64,000 nucleotides of DNA from Siphonodentalium dalli (taxonomy: Eukaryota > Mollusca > Scaphopoda > Gadilida > Siphonodentaliidae). Under the pieces are notes generated by a model. The model did no database searches. It was not told the DNA's origin and saw nothing but the letters and a program-made list of their open reading frames with translations. Location of the stretch: assembly GCA_032622095.1 (NCBI GenBank), contig CP136067.1, positions 99,004,707 to 99,068,706 on the forward strand. Direction: 5' to 3'. Position numbers and translations under genes: made by a program. Below, piece by piece: positions 32,620 to 43,888 of this stretch (positions are counted from its first letter, which is position 1; every line of letters starts with the position of its first letter).

Positions 32620-34635
32620 CAGATTCCCAAATCTGCAGTTGGTATTGATATCTGTATTGTACAAGGAGACATCCAGAGACAACGCTGAGTAAAAATATAG
32701 GCGACAATGCTGTGAGGTCATTAATTTCATATTCACAATAATTCACTCGGAAGTTTCCGACAGTTTTACTCTGTAATATACGCCCATATAAGTATCAGTT
32801 TGCGTGAATGAGTTGCCGTTTGCATATAAGTATTGTATCGCAATGATCAATACAATAGGAAGGTTCTGTTAGAATAGCTAGGCGTGTATCTGTACTGTGG
32901 TCTGTTTTCCCACTTACCATCTGTGGATGCGGAAATGGTTGTCCATTCCACCGTCTAACCATCTAAATCAAGTACTTGTTGAAGAACGCGGTTGCTGTAT
33001 TTTAGATGATCAAGCAAATGTTCATAGATTTGGTCCAATAAAACTAAAACCTATATATTGACAAGTGTACAACAAAAGTTACTATTTAACATTAGGGGTC
33101 GTATGTATGAAGCCAATCCCTTCGCCCACAGTGTTTAATAGATGTACACATATAGACATCCATGCAGAGATAACGCTTAAAATAGGTATCTCTCCCATGA
33201 GCAGTATACTTATTTCTTCCAACATATAGTACGGATATATTGACAAGTATACTGCCAAGTCACTATTAAACAATAGTTTCGAATCTACAGTTGGGTTTAA
33301 TAGCTGTACATGGAGACATCCCCAGATAACGATGAATACATCCTGAGAAAATCCTGCGAGGTCTTTAATTTACAAATCACAATAATTCACTCTGAAGTTT
33401 CCGACAGTTTTACTCTGTAATAAACTCCCATATAAGTCTTGGTTTGAGCGAATGAGTTGCCGTTTGTAGCCAATGATTGTATCGGAATGATCAATACAAT
33501 AGGAAGGTTCTGTTCGAATAGCTAGGCGTGTATGTGTACAGTTTTCCCACTTACCGGATGCGGAAATAGTTGTCCATTCCATCGTCTAACCATCTTAATC
33601 AAGTACTTGTTGAAGAACGCGGTTGCTGTATTTTAGATGATCAAGCAAATGTTCATAGATTTGGTTCAATAAAACTAAAACCTATATATTGACAAGTGTA
33701 CAACAAAAGTTACTATGTAGCATCAGTTTCGTATGTATGAAGCCAATCCCTTCGCCTATACAGTCTTTCTTATATTCCCGAATATATATACAGTTGGGTT
33801 AATAGCTGTATACAAGGAGACATTCCGAGGCAACGCTGAATATAGGAACATCTCCCATATATGAGCACTGTACGTATTTCTTGAAAAACATATAGTTCGT
33901 ATATATTGACAAGTGTACTAAAAAAGTAATTATTAAAAATTAGTTTCCTATGTATGAAGCCAATCTCTTCGCCTCCAGTTTTGTCTTTTATTCCCGATTC
34001 TGCAGTTGGATTTAATAGCTGTACAAGGAGATATTCCAGGCAACGCTGAATATAGTAACCTCTCATGTGAGCAGTATATACGTATTTCATGCAACATAGT
34101 TATATCGTACGGATATATTGACAAGTGTATACTACAATAGTAACTATTAAAAATTAGCTTGGTATGTATGAAGCCGATACCTTCGCCTCCAGTTTTTCTT
34201 ATTTTCCCGAATCTGCAAATGGGTTTAATAGATGTACAAGGAGACATTCCAAGAGACGCTGAATATAGGAACCTATCATTTGAGAAGTATACGTATTTCT
34301 TGCAACATATAGTACGGATATACTGACATGTGTACTACAAAAGTAACTATTAAACATTAGTTTCGTATGAATGAAGCCAATCCCTTCGCCTCCAGATTTT
34401 TCTTATATTGTCGAATCTGAAGTTGGGTTTAATAGCTATACAAGGAGACATCCCTAGACAACGCTGAATATAGGAACCAATCCTGCGAGGTCTTTAATTT
34501 ACAAATCACAATAATTCACTCTGAAGTTTCCGACAGTTTTACTCTGTAATAAACTCCCATATAAGTCTTGGTTTGAGCGAATGAGTTGCCGTTTGCAGCC
34601 AATGATTGTATCGGAATGATCAATACAAAAGGGAG
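32620..34635 (+). repeat. Complex tandem/dispersed satellite block
   Basis: Two nested patterns are present. A unit of about 200-217 bp beginning GTATGTATGAAGCCAATCCC recurs at 33731, 33948, 34162 and 34364, with one at 33101; it carries AAGGAGACATTCC, CAACGCTGAATATAGGA and ATATTGACAAGTGTACTAC. A longer segment with AATTCACTCTGAAGTTTCCG and CTCCCATATAAGTCTTGG recurs at about 32735, 33365 and 34495. The stretch 32938-33095 is repeated almost identically at 33568-33725 (offset 630). The small open frames here are repeat artefacts. The block ends sharply near 34635, where unique sequence starts. Confidence 0.85.
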
Positions 34636-35014
34636 GCTCGACTGGAGGAGGAGGTCCATTCAATCGCTTGTTGCAAATGTTCGATTTTTGCGGGTCGTTA
34701 TTTGCGTAGGACCGGAGCGATCTATAAGACTAGCCAATTGAACGAACACACGGAAACTTGCCAAGGCACTTTATATCAGAGGCTGCGTGTCTAAGTGTTT
34801 ACCATTTGTAAAAAGACAAACGTGGTGCTAGCGCGGCGACGCAGGACTCATCCGGAGTAACAAGGACAGCGGACACTGCACTGCATACTGCACCGGGCAC
34901 GCCGGAGTATTTCCGTTCTAAAGACGTTGGTATTTGTGTAATTACCAATTAGCTCCTAACTTGGCGTTTCCTGATCTCGTTAACAGTTTATTTTTCACAG
35001 AACTTTAACACATC
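34636..35014 (+). promoter_or_regulatory. Probable 5' region of the signal-peptide gene
   Basis: This is unique, more GC-balanced sequence between the satellite block and the ATG at 35015. A pyrimidine-rich acceptor-like site (TTTATTTTTCACAG) ends at 35000, so an untranslated first exon may lie upstream and the coding exon would start at 35001. No TATA box or other core element stands out. The 62-codon frame ending at 34794 shows no domain. Confidence 0.4.
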
Positions 35015-35131
35015 ATGAGCTGGTCACTGTCTCTTCTCGTTTCTTTCATCAGCGTTGGAATTGTTTTCGCCAAATTCAACAACAGAATTTACGAGCATGG
35101 CTGGGGTCTAACCAGGAGAAACAGTTATTCG
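35015..35131 (+). CDS. Signal-peptide exon of a putative secreted protein
   Basis: An ATG opens 39 codons. Residues 1-19 (MSWSLSLLVSFISVGIVFA) form a textbook secretion signal: short N-region, hydrophobic core of about 14 residues, and VFA before a predicted cut. The mature part begins KFNNRIYEHGWGLTRRNSYS. The last codon is followed at once by a perfect GTAAGT donor (35132-35137), so the exon ends in phase 0. An acceptor-like CAG stands 15 bases before the ATG. This exon is below usual ORF-length cut-offs. The next exon was not found; the following 30 kb are mostly repeats, implying a long intron or a broken gene. The family is not recognised. The GWG and RR residues may hint at a processed peptide, which is only a guess. 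Confidence 0.55.
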
Positions 35132-35193
35132 GTAAGTTATAGATATGTAGTTGATATAGATACCATGACTTGTTTTTAAATGTACACATTCCA

Positions 35194-35999
35194 TTTAAAG
35201 ATGCTCTGACCGATTTTACACCAGATTGGTCAAAACTTCCTAAGTAACTTTTTCAGCTCACCGCGGGCAAAAGTAAAATGAAAAATACTCGCAATCACTA
35301 TCATTTGTATCGCACAAATTTCGTGATCGTCCGTCATTTTTGCGTTGGAAACGAGTAAAAAAGGCTCATAAAGGATTACGCTCTTTATTTCATTCCGCTT
35401 TTGGGCGACAGAAGCGTGGAGACCCTTTATAAGAGACGAGCATATGATTGTTTGCTAAGATGACAAACATTAAAAAAAGGTGTTGTTAAACCTTCCTCTT
35501 TAGGAAGTCGATAGCTGGTCACCAAAGCCTCCTATTATTGGGCTCATGGATTCTATTTAATTATTTTCTGGTATATAACATGTATGTACAGGTTGCGATT
35601 TTTAGTGTCAAAGTGGGCTGGCCATCTTTAACACAAAATAGTTTAGAATTCCCTAATCCAATTTGCCGCTTACTATGATAATGAAAAGGAAAAATACTTG
35701 CAATCCTTATAATTCGTATCACACAGGGATCACAAAACTCCACAAAATCGTACAGAACTGAACGTCGAAAACTATCACAAACTTGTAACGCTCTTTATTA
35801 TCTACCACTTTTGGAGCGGTGCGTGGACTCTCTTTTAAGAGGCGGTAATGCTGAAATTCAAAACGTGGTTAAATTTCCCTGTTTGAAAGTTGATATCTGG
35901 ACAACATAATGGGTTCATTGGTTCGATCTAATTATTTGTTGGTAAAACACACATATGAAAGGTATTTTATGGTTTGAAATCGGATGGGGAATCTTTAAA
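35194..35999 (+). mobile_element. TTTAAAG MITE family C, two copies in tandem
   Basis: Copy 1 runs TTTAAAGATGCTCTGACCGA (35194) to GCTGGCCATCTTTAA (35632). Copy 2 starts directly from that end and finishes GGGGAATCTTTAAA (35999). Shared internal markers are AAAAATACTCGCAATC / AAAAATACTTGCAATC, AACGCTCTTTAT, the CGCTTTTGGG / CACTTTTGG pair, TATAAGAG/TTTAAGAG and TGTTAAAC/GGTTAAAT. The two copies seem to share the middle terminus. A third copy lies at 57441. The ends resemble family B. The first copy sits in the intron after 35131. Confidence 0.72.
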
Positions 36000-36104
36000 T
36001 ACGTAAATACGAACTATAAGTAACATTTTATCGCCAAAAAATGAATTTATCACGTTTCACGTGTAATTTTTTGTCGGGCGCTCGAAAATCAAATGGTCAC
36101 CTGC

Positions 36105-36820
36105 GATGAAGATCGTCTATGATATCGTTGTTAAATACTGGTGTGGTAACTTTCAAGTTCAATTCTCTATCATATTCCACCAGTACAAAACCTTGGAACT
36201 TTTTTAAGTTTTGACATGGAACCTTATAAAGTCGAAACAATAACGCGGGCAATATAGTTCTTAGATATCTGTTCCTTAATAATGTACTTCACTGTAGGTG
36301 AATGTATCAACTCAAAATTGCATGCTGTTATGTGACTTTTGTGAGCCGATATCGCAATAAACATTGAATTAATTACCCAGGAGAAATGTCATAATTGTAA
36401 ACGACGCAAAGCATAATCGCTCACAAATTCACTTTAATCTTGAAATTTTGAGTTATACTTCACTGTAGGTGAATGTATCAACTCAAAATTGCATGCTGTT
36501 ATGTGACTTTTGTGAGCCGATATCGCAATAAACATTGAATTAATTACCCAGGAGAAATGTCATAATTGTAAACGACGCAAAGCATACTCGCTAACAAATT
36601 CACTTTAATCTTGAAATTTCGAGTTGGGACCTTCACCTACAGTCAAGTACATTATTAAGGGACATGTAATAACTAAGAAATATATTCCCCGCATTATTTT
36701 TTTCGACTTTAAAAGGTTCCCTGTCAAAACTTCAGAAAGTTCCAAGGTTTTGTACTGGTGGAATATGATCTCTATACGGGCGTTAGCCAGAGTAGAGATT
36801 CATGGCATCATCTATTCGCT
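36105..36820. mobile_element. Foldback element family D, copy 1
   Basis: The left arm (about 36105-36300) and right arm (about 36626-36820) are inverse. Shared markers are CATATTCCACCAGTACAAAA, CCTTGGAACTTT, AACCTTATAAAGTCGAAA and TTAATAATGTACTT. Between them, a 171 bp segment starting ACTTCACTGTAGGTGAATG is duplicated in tandem (36286 and 36457), the two units nearly identical. Other copies are 60440-60855 and one split by later insertions (38678-38936 plus 43429-43555). Confidence 0.82.
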
Positions 36821-37507
36821 CTCTTATTCTAATAATTAATTCACGGTGTGGGATAACGCGCAATCGGTTGATAAATGTATCGACTACCATCGGGGACTCT
36901 ATGAACTATATGAATAGGTTTACCAAAGTGAGATATTTATCAGATGTTTCATCTTTCCGCACCAAAGCTATTTATTTGACCATATCAGGACCAATCTAAT
37001 AAACAACGCTTTTTGTTGCATGCTGTAGAAAAACTGACATATCCCTTTCTATATACTAAATGGACTCTCCCAGTAAGATAAATAGTGTACATCGGAATGG
37101 TCTATTATTCATTTGGAACGATATTAAGGTGTTAAAGCAGACGACATATATAAATAAAAATGCAAAGGGGCACAATTTATTGAGGGAAACGGTTCGTTTG
37201 TTGAACGTATTATCTGAACATTTCCTATGGGATAAATACTCATCAATGATGCATGCTTTGGCATAGAATAGAAGACCTCTAATGTGTAGCAATTCTATTC
37301 GAAATTCCGTATGGAATTGGGACGAATTTGAGATCCTTTTTATCACATAATCACATTTTAGTAAGGAAAACGATCTCTAAGCGGCTGGGGTTAAAAACAT
37401 TAATACACGTGTGTTTATTTCCTTATCACAACCAAAGAGGAAGCTAAGAAACATTCAAGAAAAATATAGTTCCATTTTAAATGTGTCTTTTCGTGTTAGC
37501 ATAATTG
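36821..37507. other. No supported gene; one dispersed motif
   Basis: AT-rich. A segment with ATTATCTGAACATTTCCTAT near 37208 has relatives at about 47297, 48105 and (inverse) 48964, so a short dispersed repeat is present. Nothing else is recognised. Confidence 0.4.
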
Positions 37508-38404
37508 TTGCGTCCATGCCTCCATAAGTGCATGGTATAAATTTATGGTATAAAAACTATTCGCTTTTTGCGCCTTTATTTCAAAGTCAACACTAAATAA
37601 CCCAAAATAAATTGAATATTATAATTTTATTTTCATTAACATAATAATAATAATGATTGATAGCATTGTCCTAAGCTCTTACGTCAATGCGCGTGCCGTA
37701 CCATAGGTCTTACTACAATACATGAGGCCGGGTTTAGGGGGCTAATAGTGTGATAAAGGGTTATATATCGTCCGTATAATTTAAATTCGTGTACATGTAT
37801 TTATCAACCAACTGCTGTCAAATGGTATCAGGTTATCTGCAGAACGCACGTAGCAATAGAGAGCGTTCTCTGTTGTGTCTTTCTGGTAGGAAACTATAAA
37901 AAATGTTAGCCTTTCTATTGTGTGCACAGGTGTTGGCCCTTAATAAATTACGTCGCTTCAGTAAGTCTATTGTGTACATCATATAATCCACATATGAGTA
38001 TATGTATTTAATGGGCTGAATTGATACACAGAACAACATACAGGCAAGAACGAAATACAGGTAAGTCGATACGTGGAGCATATAGTCGCCCAGCCTCGAA
38101 GTTGACTTAGTAACTATTCGCTTTTTGCGCCTTATGGTAATTAAACTTGGCAGACATATGCACGAAATATATTGATGCACGGACTTTATTTCTCAGAAGA
38201 GATTTATCGGTTGCGGAAGTAATAGAAGTGTATTGAAAATTCAAATAAATGTTCTGGACAAACACTCTTTATGTGTTTTACCATATTAGGAAAATTAAAC
38301 TACAGACGAACTTTATTATGACATGCAATGTACCAGTGAATAATATATTGGATACATCGGAGACGACAATTTATACCATGTACTTATGGAGGCATGGACG
38401 CAGT
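37508..38404. mobile_element. Non-autonomous TIR element, about 0.9 kb
   Basis: The terminal inverted repeats are about 36 bases: TGCGTCCATGCCTCCATAAG then CATGGTATAAATT at the left, and the complement at 38368-38403 with one difference. A direct repeat ACTATTCGCTTTTTGCGCCT occurs inside at about 37557 and 38112. There is no transposase-like frame. The superfamily is unassigned. Confidence 0.7.
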
Positions 38405-38677
38405 ATGAGTGTTTATTGTCTTTATTGCTTCAGATGAGCTTGCATCAGTGAGCGTGAACAAATGCTCATTTGTTATGGCATACAGCCCTATAATACGAGT
38501 AAATCGACAATATTAGTCCACATTAATGACCATGTGCATTATTCATAATGCCAACAACGGTCATAAATGCACCATTTATAGAATAATAGACTTGATCGAA
38601 CATGTAATGATAATTGCACAGAGATGGATGCATGCGTTATAGTGCTCTTCGCAATGTGACACTGACAACTAGATTAT

Positions 38678-38936
38678 GCAATGAATCTCTACTTTAGCCT
38701 TGCCGCAGAGATCATATTCCACCAGTACAACAATTGGGAACTGTATTATGTTCCGATCCCTTCTGACAGGGAACTATATAACATTGAACAAACAAGGCAG
38801 AGAATATAATTTGTTAATACTTATTCCTCAATAATCTTCTTCACATTAGCGCGTGGTCCCGGCTACATATATAGCATGCTTTTCTGTGAATTCCATAATT
38901 GTAAGCGACGCAAAGAAAAATCGTTCACAAAGTCAC
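38678..38936 (+). mobile_element. Foldback family D, copy 3, left part
   Basis: Markers are TGAATCTCTACTTTAGCC, ATCATATTCCACCAGTACAA, TGACAGGGAACT and ATAATTGTAAGCGACGCAAA. It is cut at 38936 by the TTA-flanked element array. The missing part resumes at 43429, so this copy was in place before the array. Confidence 0.75.
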
Positions 38937-38939
38937 TTA

Positions 38940-40305
38940 GGGTGGATACACACATGCATGTAATCTCTGTAAATATCGTGTATTTGGCGTTTTACATGGA
39001 TCATACATACCGTGTAATATGTGTCCGCTGACAACCCAATCATTGCGACTGTGTTTGACCACAGTGAGTTAAACTCTGAACCGCTGAAGAGTCGTTGACT
39101 GGGACGAAGTCGTCAGGCCGCTTAAAATAATTATTCGCGCGATAACTCAAATGGTCGATCGACGTTCTGTTTAAATCATTGTCAGTCTTCTATTGATGTT
39201 AATACCAGTGATGGCCTCTTCCCCAACGCAGGGGGCTATGACCCCCAACATGCACGGGGAGCTATATTATCCCAGAAGCTACCGAATTCACTATTGCATA
39301 TTTCCTCGACGCGGGGTGTGCATGCAGCACCCTGAGTCCTGACACCCTGCTTTATAAATATCGTAGTCATGTCTGTCGTGTCTGTTTTCTACAAGTGATT
39401 AATCTAATATGCAGCAATTTATGCTATTCATATAATTATGAACATATTATACAGCTTTAAATTTGAATGCATGGTGTTGCTGTTTGTCTTCATTCGGCGA
39501 AAGGGTTGCCAAGCTACGAGTTCCCAACTACGTCACCTTTCCTCTCTTGTGTTATACAGTTATACATGTATACGCAAATTTTACAACTATGGAATATTTA
39601 AGTCAAACATTATATTGTAATTCTTGCCCAGATAATCCCGGTTGATACATTCAATTAACTCCCTTAGTTATTGGAAGCTTTCGAGAACCAGCCCCTCCCC
39701 AATCATGGATTATGGTCGAAAATGTTATAATTCAAGCTTGTGACAGTTAGGAGCTTGTTCAACCTTTGGCTTGAGAAACATATATATAAATGGGGGGGGG
39801 GTGGGTGTCACCCTTTTTAATTTCAACGCTGTACCTGCATTATTTTTTGGCGCTATAATGAATATCTGCAATCCCAATTGAATTAATGTTACACATGACC
39901 TCGCTCTCAAATAATCAGAGAAATCTCAACAAGCCGGTATCATCCTATACAAGAATTCTGCATATTTTATTTTTGTTTTGGATTACCCTGTTTCCAAGAA
40001 ATGACAGAAACAAATCAAGTATAAAATCGACCGGCTCTAATCCACTTTTCGAAATGAATTATAACTCGTGAAAAACAGCAACATATATCAGACAAGAATT
40101 ACTCATTTCGGCATCCATGAAAGAAGACATGTTTATGACTGGCCTGAAATTTCTTGATGGAAGTTTGTTTGATAATGGCTTATAACTACTCACTGGTGAA
40201 ATTGACCTCTCGCGCGCCGGTGATTCATTTTCTCAATTATTGGTGTGGCCATGTAAAATACATGTATTTTACATACAGACATTACATGCATGTGTGTATC
40301 CACCC
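38940..40305 (+). mobile_element. TTA-flanked TIR element, unit 1 (Harbinger-like)
   Basis: A 1366 bp unit bounded by GGGTGGATACACACATGCAT and its complement, with TTA on both sides (38937-38939, 40306-40308). A 3 bp TTA/TWA target and G-rich start fit PIF/Harbinger-type elements. There is no transposase frame: the longest frames are about 60 codons, and a G run (about 39792-39801) interrupts the 3' half. It is nearly identical to unit 2, so the two are young relative to each other. The family assignment rests only on ends and target. Confidence 0.8.
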
Positions 40306-40308
40306 TTA

Positions 40309-41677
40309 GGGTGGATACACACATGCATGTAATCTCTGTAAATATCGTGTATTTGGAGTTTTACATGGATCATACACACCGTGTAATATGTGTCCGCTGA
40401 CAACCCAATCATTGCGACTGTGTTTGACCACAGTGAGTTAAACTCTGAACCTCTGAAGAGCCGTTGACTGGGACGAAGTCGTCAGGCCGCTTAAAATAAT
40501 TATTCGCGCGATAACTGAAATGGTCGACGTTCTGTTTAAATCATTGTCAGTATTATATTGATGTTAATACCAGTGATGGCCTCTTCCCCAACGCAGGGGG
40601 ATATGACCCCAACATGCACGGGGAGCTATATTATCCCAGAAGCTACCGAATTCACCATTGCATATTTCCTCGACGGGGGTGTGCACGCAGCACCCTGAGT
40701 CCTGACACCCTGCTTTATAAATATCGTAGTCATGTCTGTCGTGTCTGTTTTCTACGAGTGATTAATCTAATATGCAGCAATTTATGCTATTCATATAATT
40801 ATGAACATATTATACAGCTTTAAATTTGAATGCATGGTGTTGCTGTTTGTCTTCATTCGGCGAAAGGGTTGCCTAGCTACGAGTTCCCAACTACGTCACC
40901 TTTCCTCTCTTGTGTTATACAGTTATACATGTATACGCAAAATTTACAACTATGGAATATTTAAGTAAAACATTATATTGTAATTCTTGCCCAGATAATT
41001 CCGGCTGATACATTCAATTAACTCTCTTAGTTATTGGAAGCTTTCGAGAACCAGCCCCTCCCCCCAATCATGGATTATGGTCGAAAATGTTATAATTCAA
41101 GCTTGTGACAGGTAGGAGCTTGTTCAACCTTTGGCTTGAGAAACATATATATAAATGGGGGGGGGGGGGGGGGTGTGTCACTCTTTTTAATTTCAACGCT
41201 GTACCTGCATTATTTTTTGGCGCTATAATGAATATTTGCAATCCCAATTGAATTATTGTTATCACATGAGCTCGCTCTCAAATTATCAGAGAAATCTCAC
41301 CAAGCCGGTATCATCCTATAAAAGAATTCTGCATATTTTATTTTTGTTTTGGATGACCCTGTTTCCAAGAAATGACAGAAACAAATCAAGTATAAAATCG
41401 ACCAGCTCTAATCCACTTTTCGAAATGAATTATAACTCGTGACATAACAGCAACATATATCAGACAATAATTACTCATTTCGGCATCCATGAAAGAAGAC
41501 ATGTTTATGACTGGCCTGAAATTTCTTGATGGCAGTTTGTTTGATAATGGCTTATAACTACTCACTGGTGAAATTGACCTCTCGCGCGCAGGTGATTAAT
41601 TTTGTCAATTATTGGTGTGGCCATGTAAAATACATGTATTTTACATACAGACATTACATGCATGTGTGTATCCACCC
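40309..41677 (+). mobile_element. TTA-flanked TIR element, unit 2 (Harbinger-like)
   Basis: A 1369 bp direct copy of unit 1, with small differences such as one lost CGAT in GGTCGATCGACG, a longer G run near 41158-41173, and single-base changes. It is flanked by TTA at 40306-40308 and 41678-41680, each shared with a neighbour. It is non-coding. Confidence 0.82.
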
Positions 41678-41680
41678 TTA

Positions 41681-43425
41681 GGGTGGATACACATATGCAT
41701 GTAATGTCTGTATGTATTTTACATGGTCACACCAATCATTGATAGCATTAATCGCCTGTCCGCGATCGTTCCATTTCAAGAGGCGAGACCAGTGAGTAGT
41801 TATAAGCCAAAATCAAACTAACTGTTATCAAGAGATTTCAGGCCAGTCATAAACATGTCTTTTTTCATGGGTGCCGAAATGAATAAATCCTGTCTGATAT
41901 CTGTTGCTGTTTTTCACGAGTTTTAGTTCATTTCGAAAAGTGGATTTGAGTCTGTCGATTTTATACTTGATTTGTTTCTCGTCATTTCTTGGAAACAGGG
42001 TCATCCAAAATAAAAATAAATGTGTAGACTTTTGAAGCTCTTTTAGGACGATTGTGATACATGAGTGTTTAATGCCCCACACACTGACTCCCAATTTAAT
42101 CTCGTCCAGCAAAACCCGAACGGCTCTCTGGCTCCACATTTTGGAAGTGCTATATTAATACACATGGCAATCAACTAACTCATACATGGTGAATTCCTTG
42201 TTAAGTGATTTAGCCTAATCGGACAACGCTGAATCTAGTCAGGATAAGGATATTTGTTTCTCGACTATGCATGGCCTCAGCTCAAATTTTAACAATCCGA
42301 TGGTGCTCTCATGCCTTGAAAAATTAAGGCATTGGAAAATTAAGACAGACAGTACCATTTTGTTGAGATTGCTCGGATAATTTGAGGGCGAGCTCATGTG
42401 ATAACTTTCAATTGGGATTTCCTTGCATATATCCATTACAGCGCCAAAAACATTAATGCAGGTACAGCGTTGAAAGAAAAAAGAGTCACCCCCCATTTTA
42501 ACCCAGAATTTACAGAGCAGTACAATTTGTACAAATGTACATGTTTCTCAGGCCAAAGGATGAACAAGTTCCTAACTGTCACCATTTTAGCCTGTACAGG
42601 CTTGAATTATCACATTTTGGACTATAATCCATGATTGGGGGAGGGGGTTGGTTCTCGAAAGTTTCGAATAACTAAGGGATTTAGTTGAATGTATCGGCCG
42701 GGATTATCTGGGCAAGAATGTACAACATAATGTTTTACTTAAATATTCCATAGTTGTAAATTGTGCGTATATAAACACAAGAGAGGAAAGGTGACGTATA
42801 GTTGTGGACTCGTAGCAAGACAACCCTGTTCCCGAATGAAGACACACATGCAGCAACACCACCTTCGGTATACCTTCAAATTTAAAGCTGTACTAATATG
42901 TTCATAATTATATGAATAGCATCAATTGCTGCATATGAGATTAATCACTCGTAGCAAACAGGCACGACAGATATGACTGTCAACTATACAATATTTACAA
43001 ATCAGGGGTGGCTTCGTGGCTCCAGGGGGGTAGGACTCATGTTGCTGCATGCCCCCCTCCGGTCGATGAAATATGTAATGGTCAGTCCGGTAGCTTCTGG
43101 TATAATATAGCACCCATGTTGGGGATCATAGCTCCTGCATTGTGGAAATCCTGGGACCATCACTGGTATACAATCAAGAGAAGACTGACAATGATTTAAA
43201 CAGAACGTCCAACATTTGGGTTATCGCGCGAACAATTATTTTAAGCGGCCTGGCGACTTCGTCCAGTCAACGACTCTCTACACGTTCAGGGCTTTACGTA
43301 CTGTGGTCAAACATAGCCGCAATGATTGGGTTGTCAGCAGACACATATTACATGGTCTGTATGATCCATGTAAAACGCCAAATACACGATATTTACAGAG
43401 ATTACATGCATGTGTGTATCCACCC
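41681..43425 (-). mobile_element. TTA-flanked TIR element, unit 3, inverted and diverged
   Basis: A 1745 bp unit in opposite orientation to units 1 and 2, ending at TTA 43426-43428. It shares the ends and most internal blocks in inverse (for example GCGCGAACAATTATTTTAAG near 43225 and GACTTCGTCCAGTCAACGAC near 43255). It contains additional sequence, so it is about 375 bp longer and an older or different subfamily member. Confidence 0.78.
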
Positions 43426-43428
43426 TTA

Positions 43429-43555
43429 CATGTAGATCTTGCAGCGAATATTTTTTTCAATTATATACACTTCCCTGTCACAATATAGGAAAGTTCCCAG
43501 GTTTTGTACTGGTTGACTATGATCAACGGGCGTAGTTTGAGCAGAGATTCATGGA
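43429..43555 (+). mobile_element. Foldback family D, copy 3, right part
   Basis: AGTTCCCAGGTTTTGTACTG then ACGGGCGTAG and GCAGAGATTCATGG match the right arm of copy 1. It continues the piece at 38678-38936 after removal of the TTA-flanked array. Confidence 0.68.
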
Positions 43556-43801
43556 AGGATCAAACTGACAACATGGTCGAATGTATAGGAATTGAATAGA
43601 AAGTTACTTGGTGGTTTGAAACAAGATATTATGCCCGTTTTATTTCTGGTTCCGGGTATCAAAATAGGAAGATAAATACGTTCAATATTCATCTCGACAT
43701 ATAACTTACATCATGTCTCTACTCGGGCTATAGCCAAAGAGACCATACTCCATTATTATTGTTAACAAAGAAATATTCCCTGCGTTGTTTCTTCAGTGTT
43801 G

Positions 43802-43888
43802 GAAATGACTTGCAGATCGATTCGGGTGATTGGATTTTGACTCTGCCAGTCAAAACGAATGATCCCAATCGATCTGCAAGTCATTTCT
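43802..43888. repeat. 87 bp hairpin with 41 bp arms
   Basis: GAAATGACTTGCAGATCGAT pairs perfectly with its complement at the right, and GGATTTTGACT with AGTCAAAAC. The loop is five bases (CTGCC). The arms differ at a few central positions. Its size is that of a miRNA precursor, but it looks more like the other foldback elements in the window. Confidence 0.75.

Noticed and set aside
33082-34247. Several minus-strand frames of 63-106 codons with shared peptides such as GEGIGFIHT
   Set aside because: They lie in the satellite block, and the shared peptides come from repeated DNA units.
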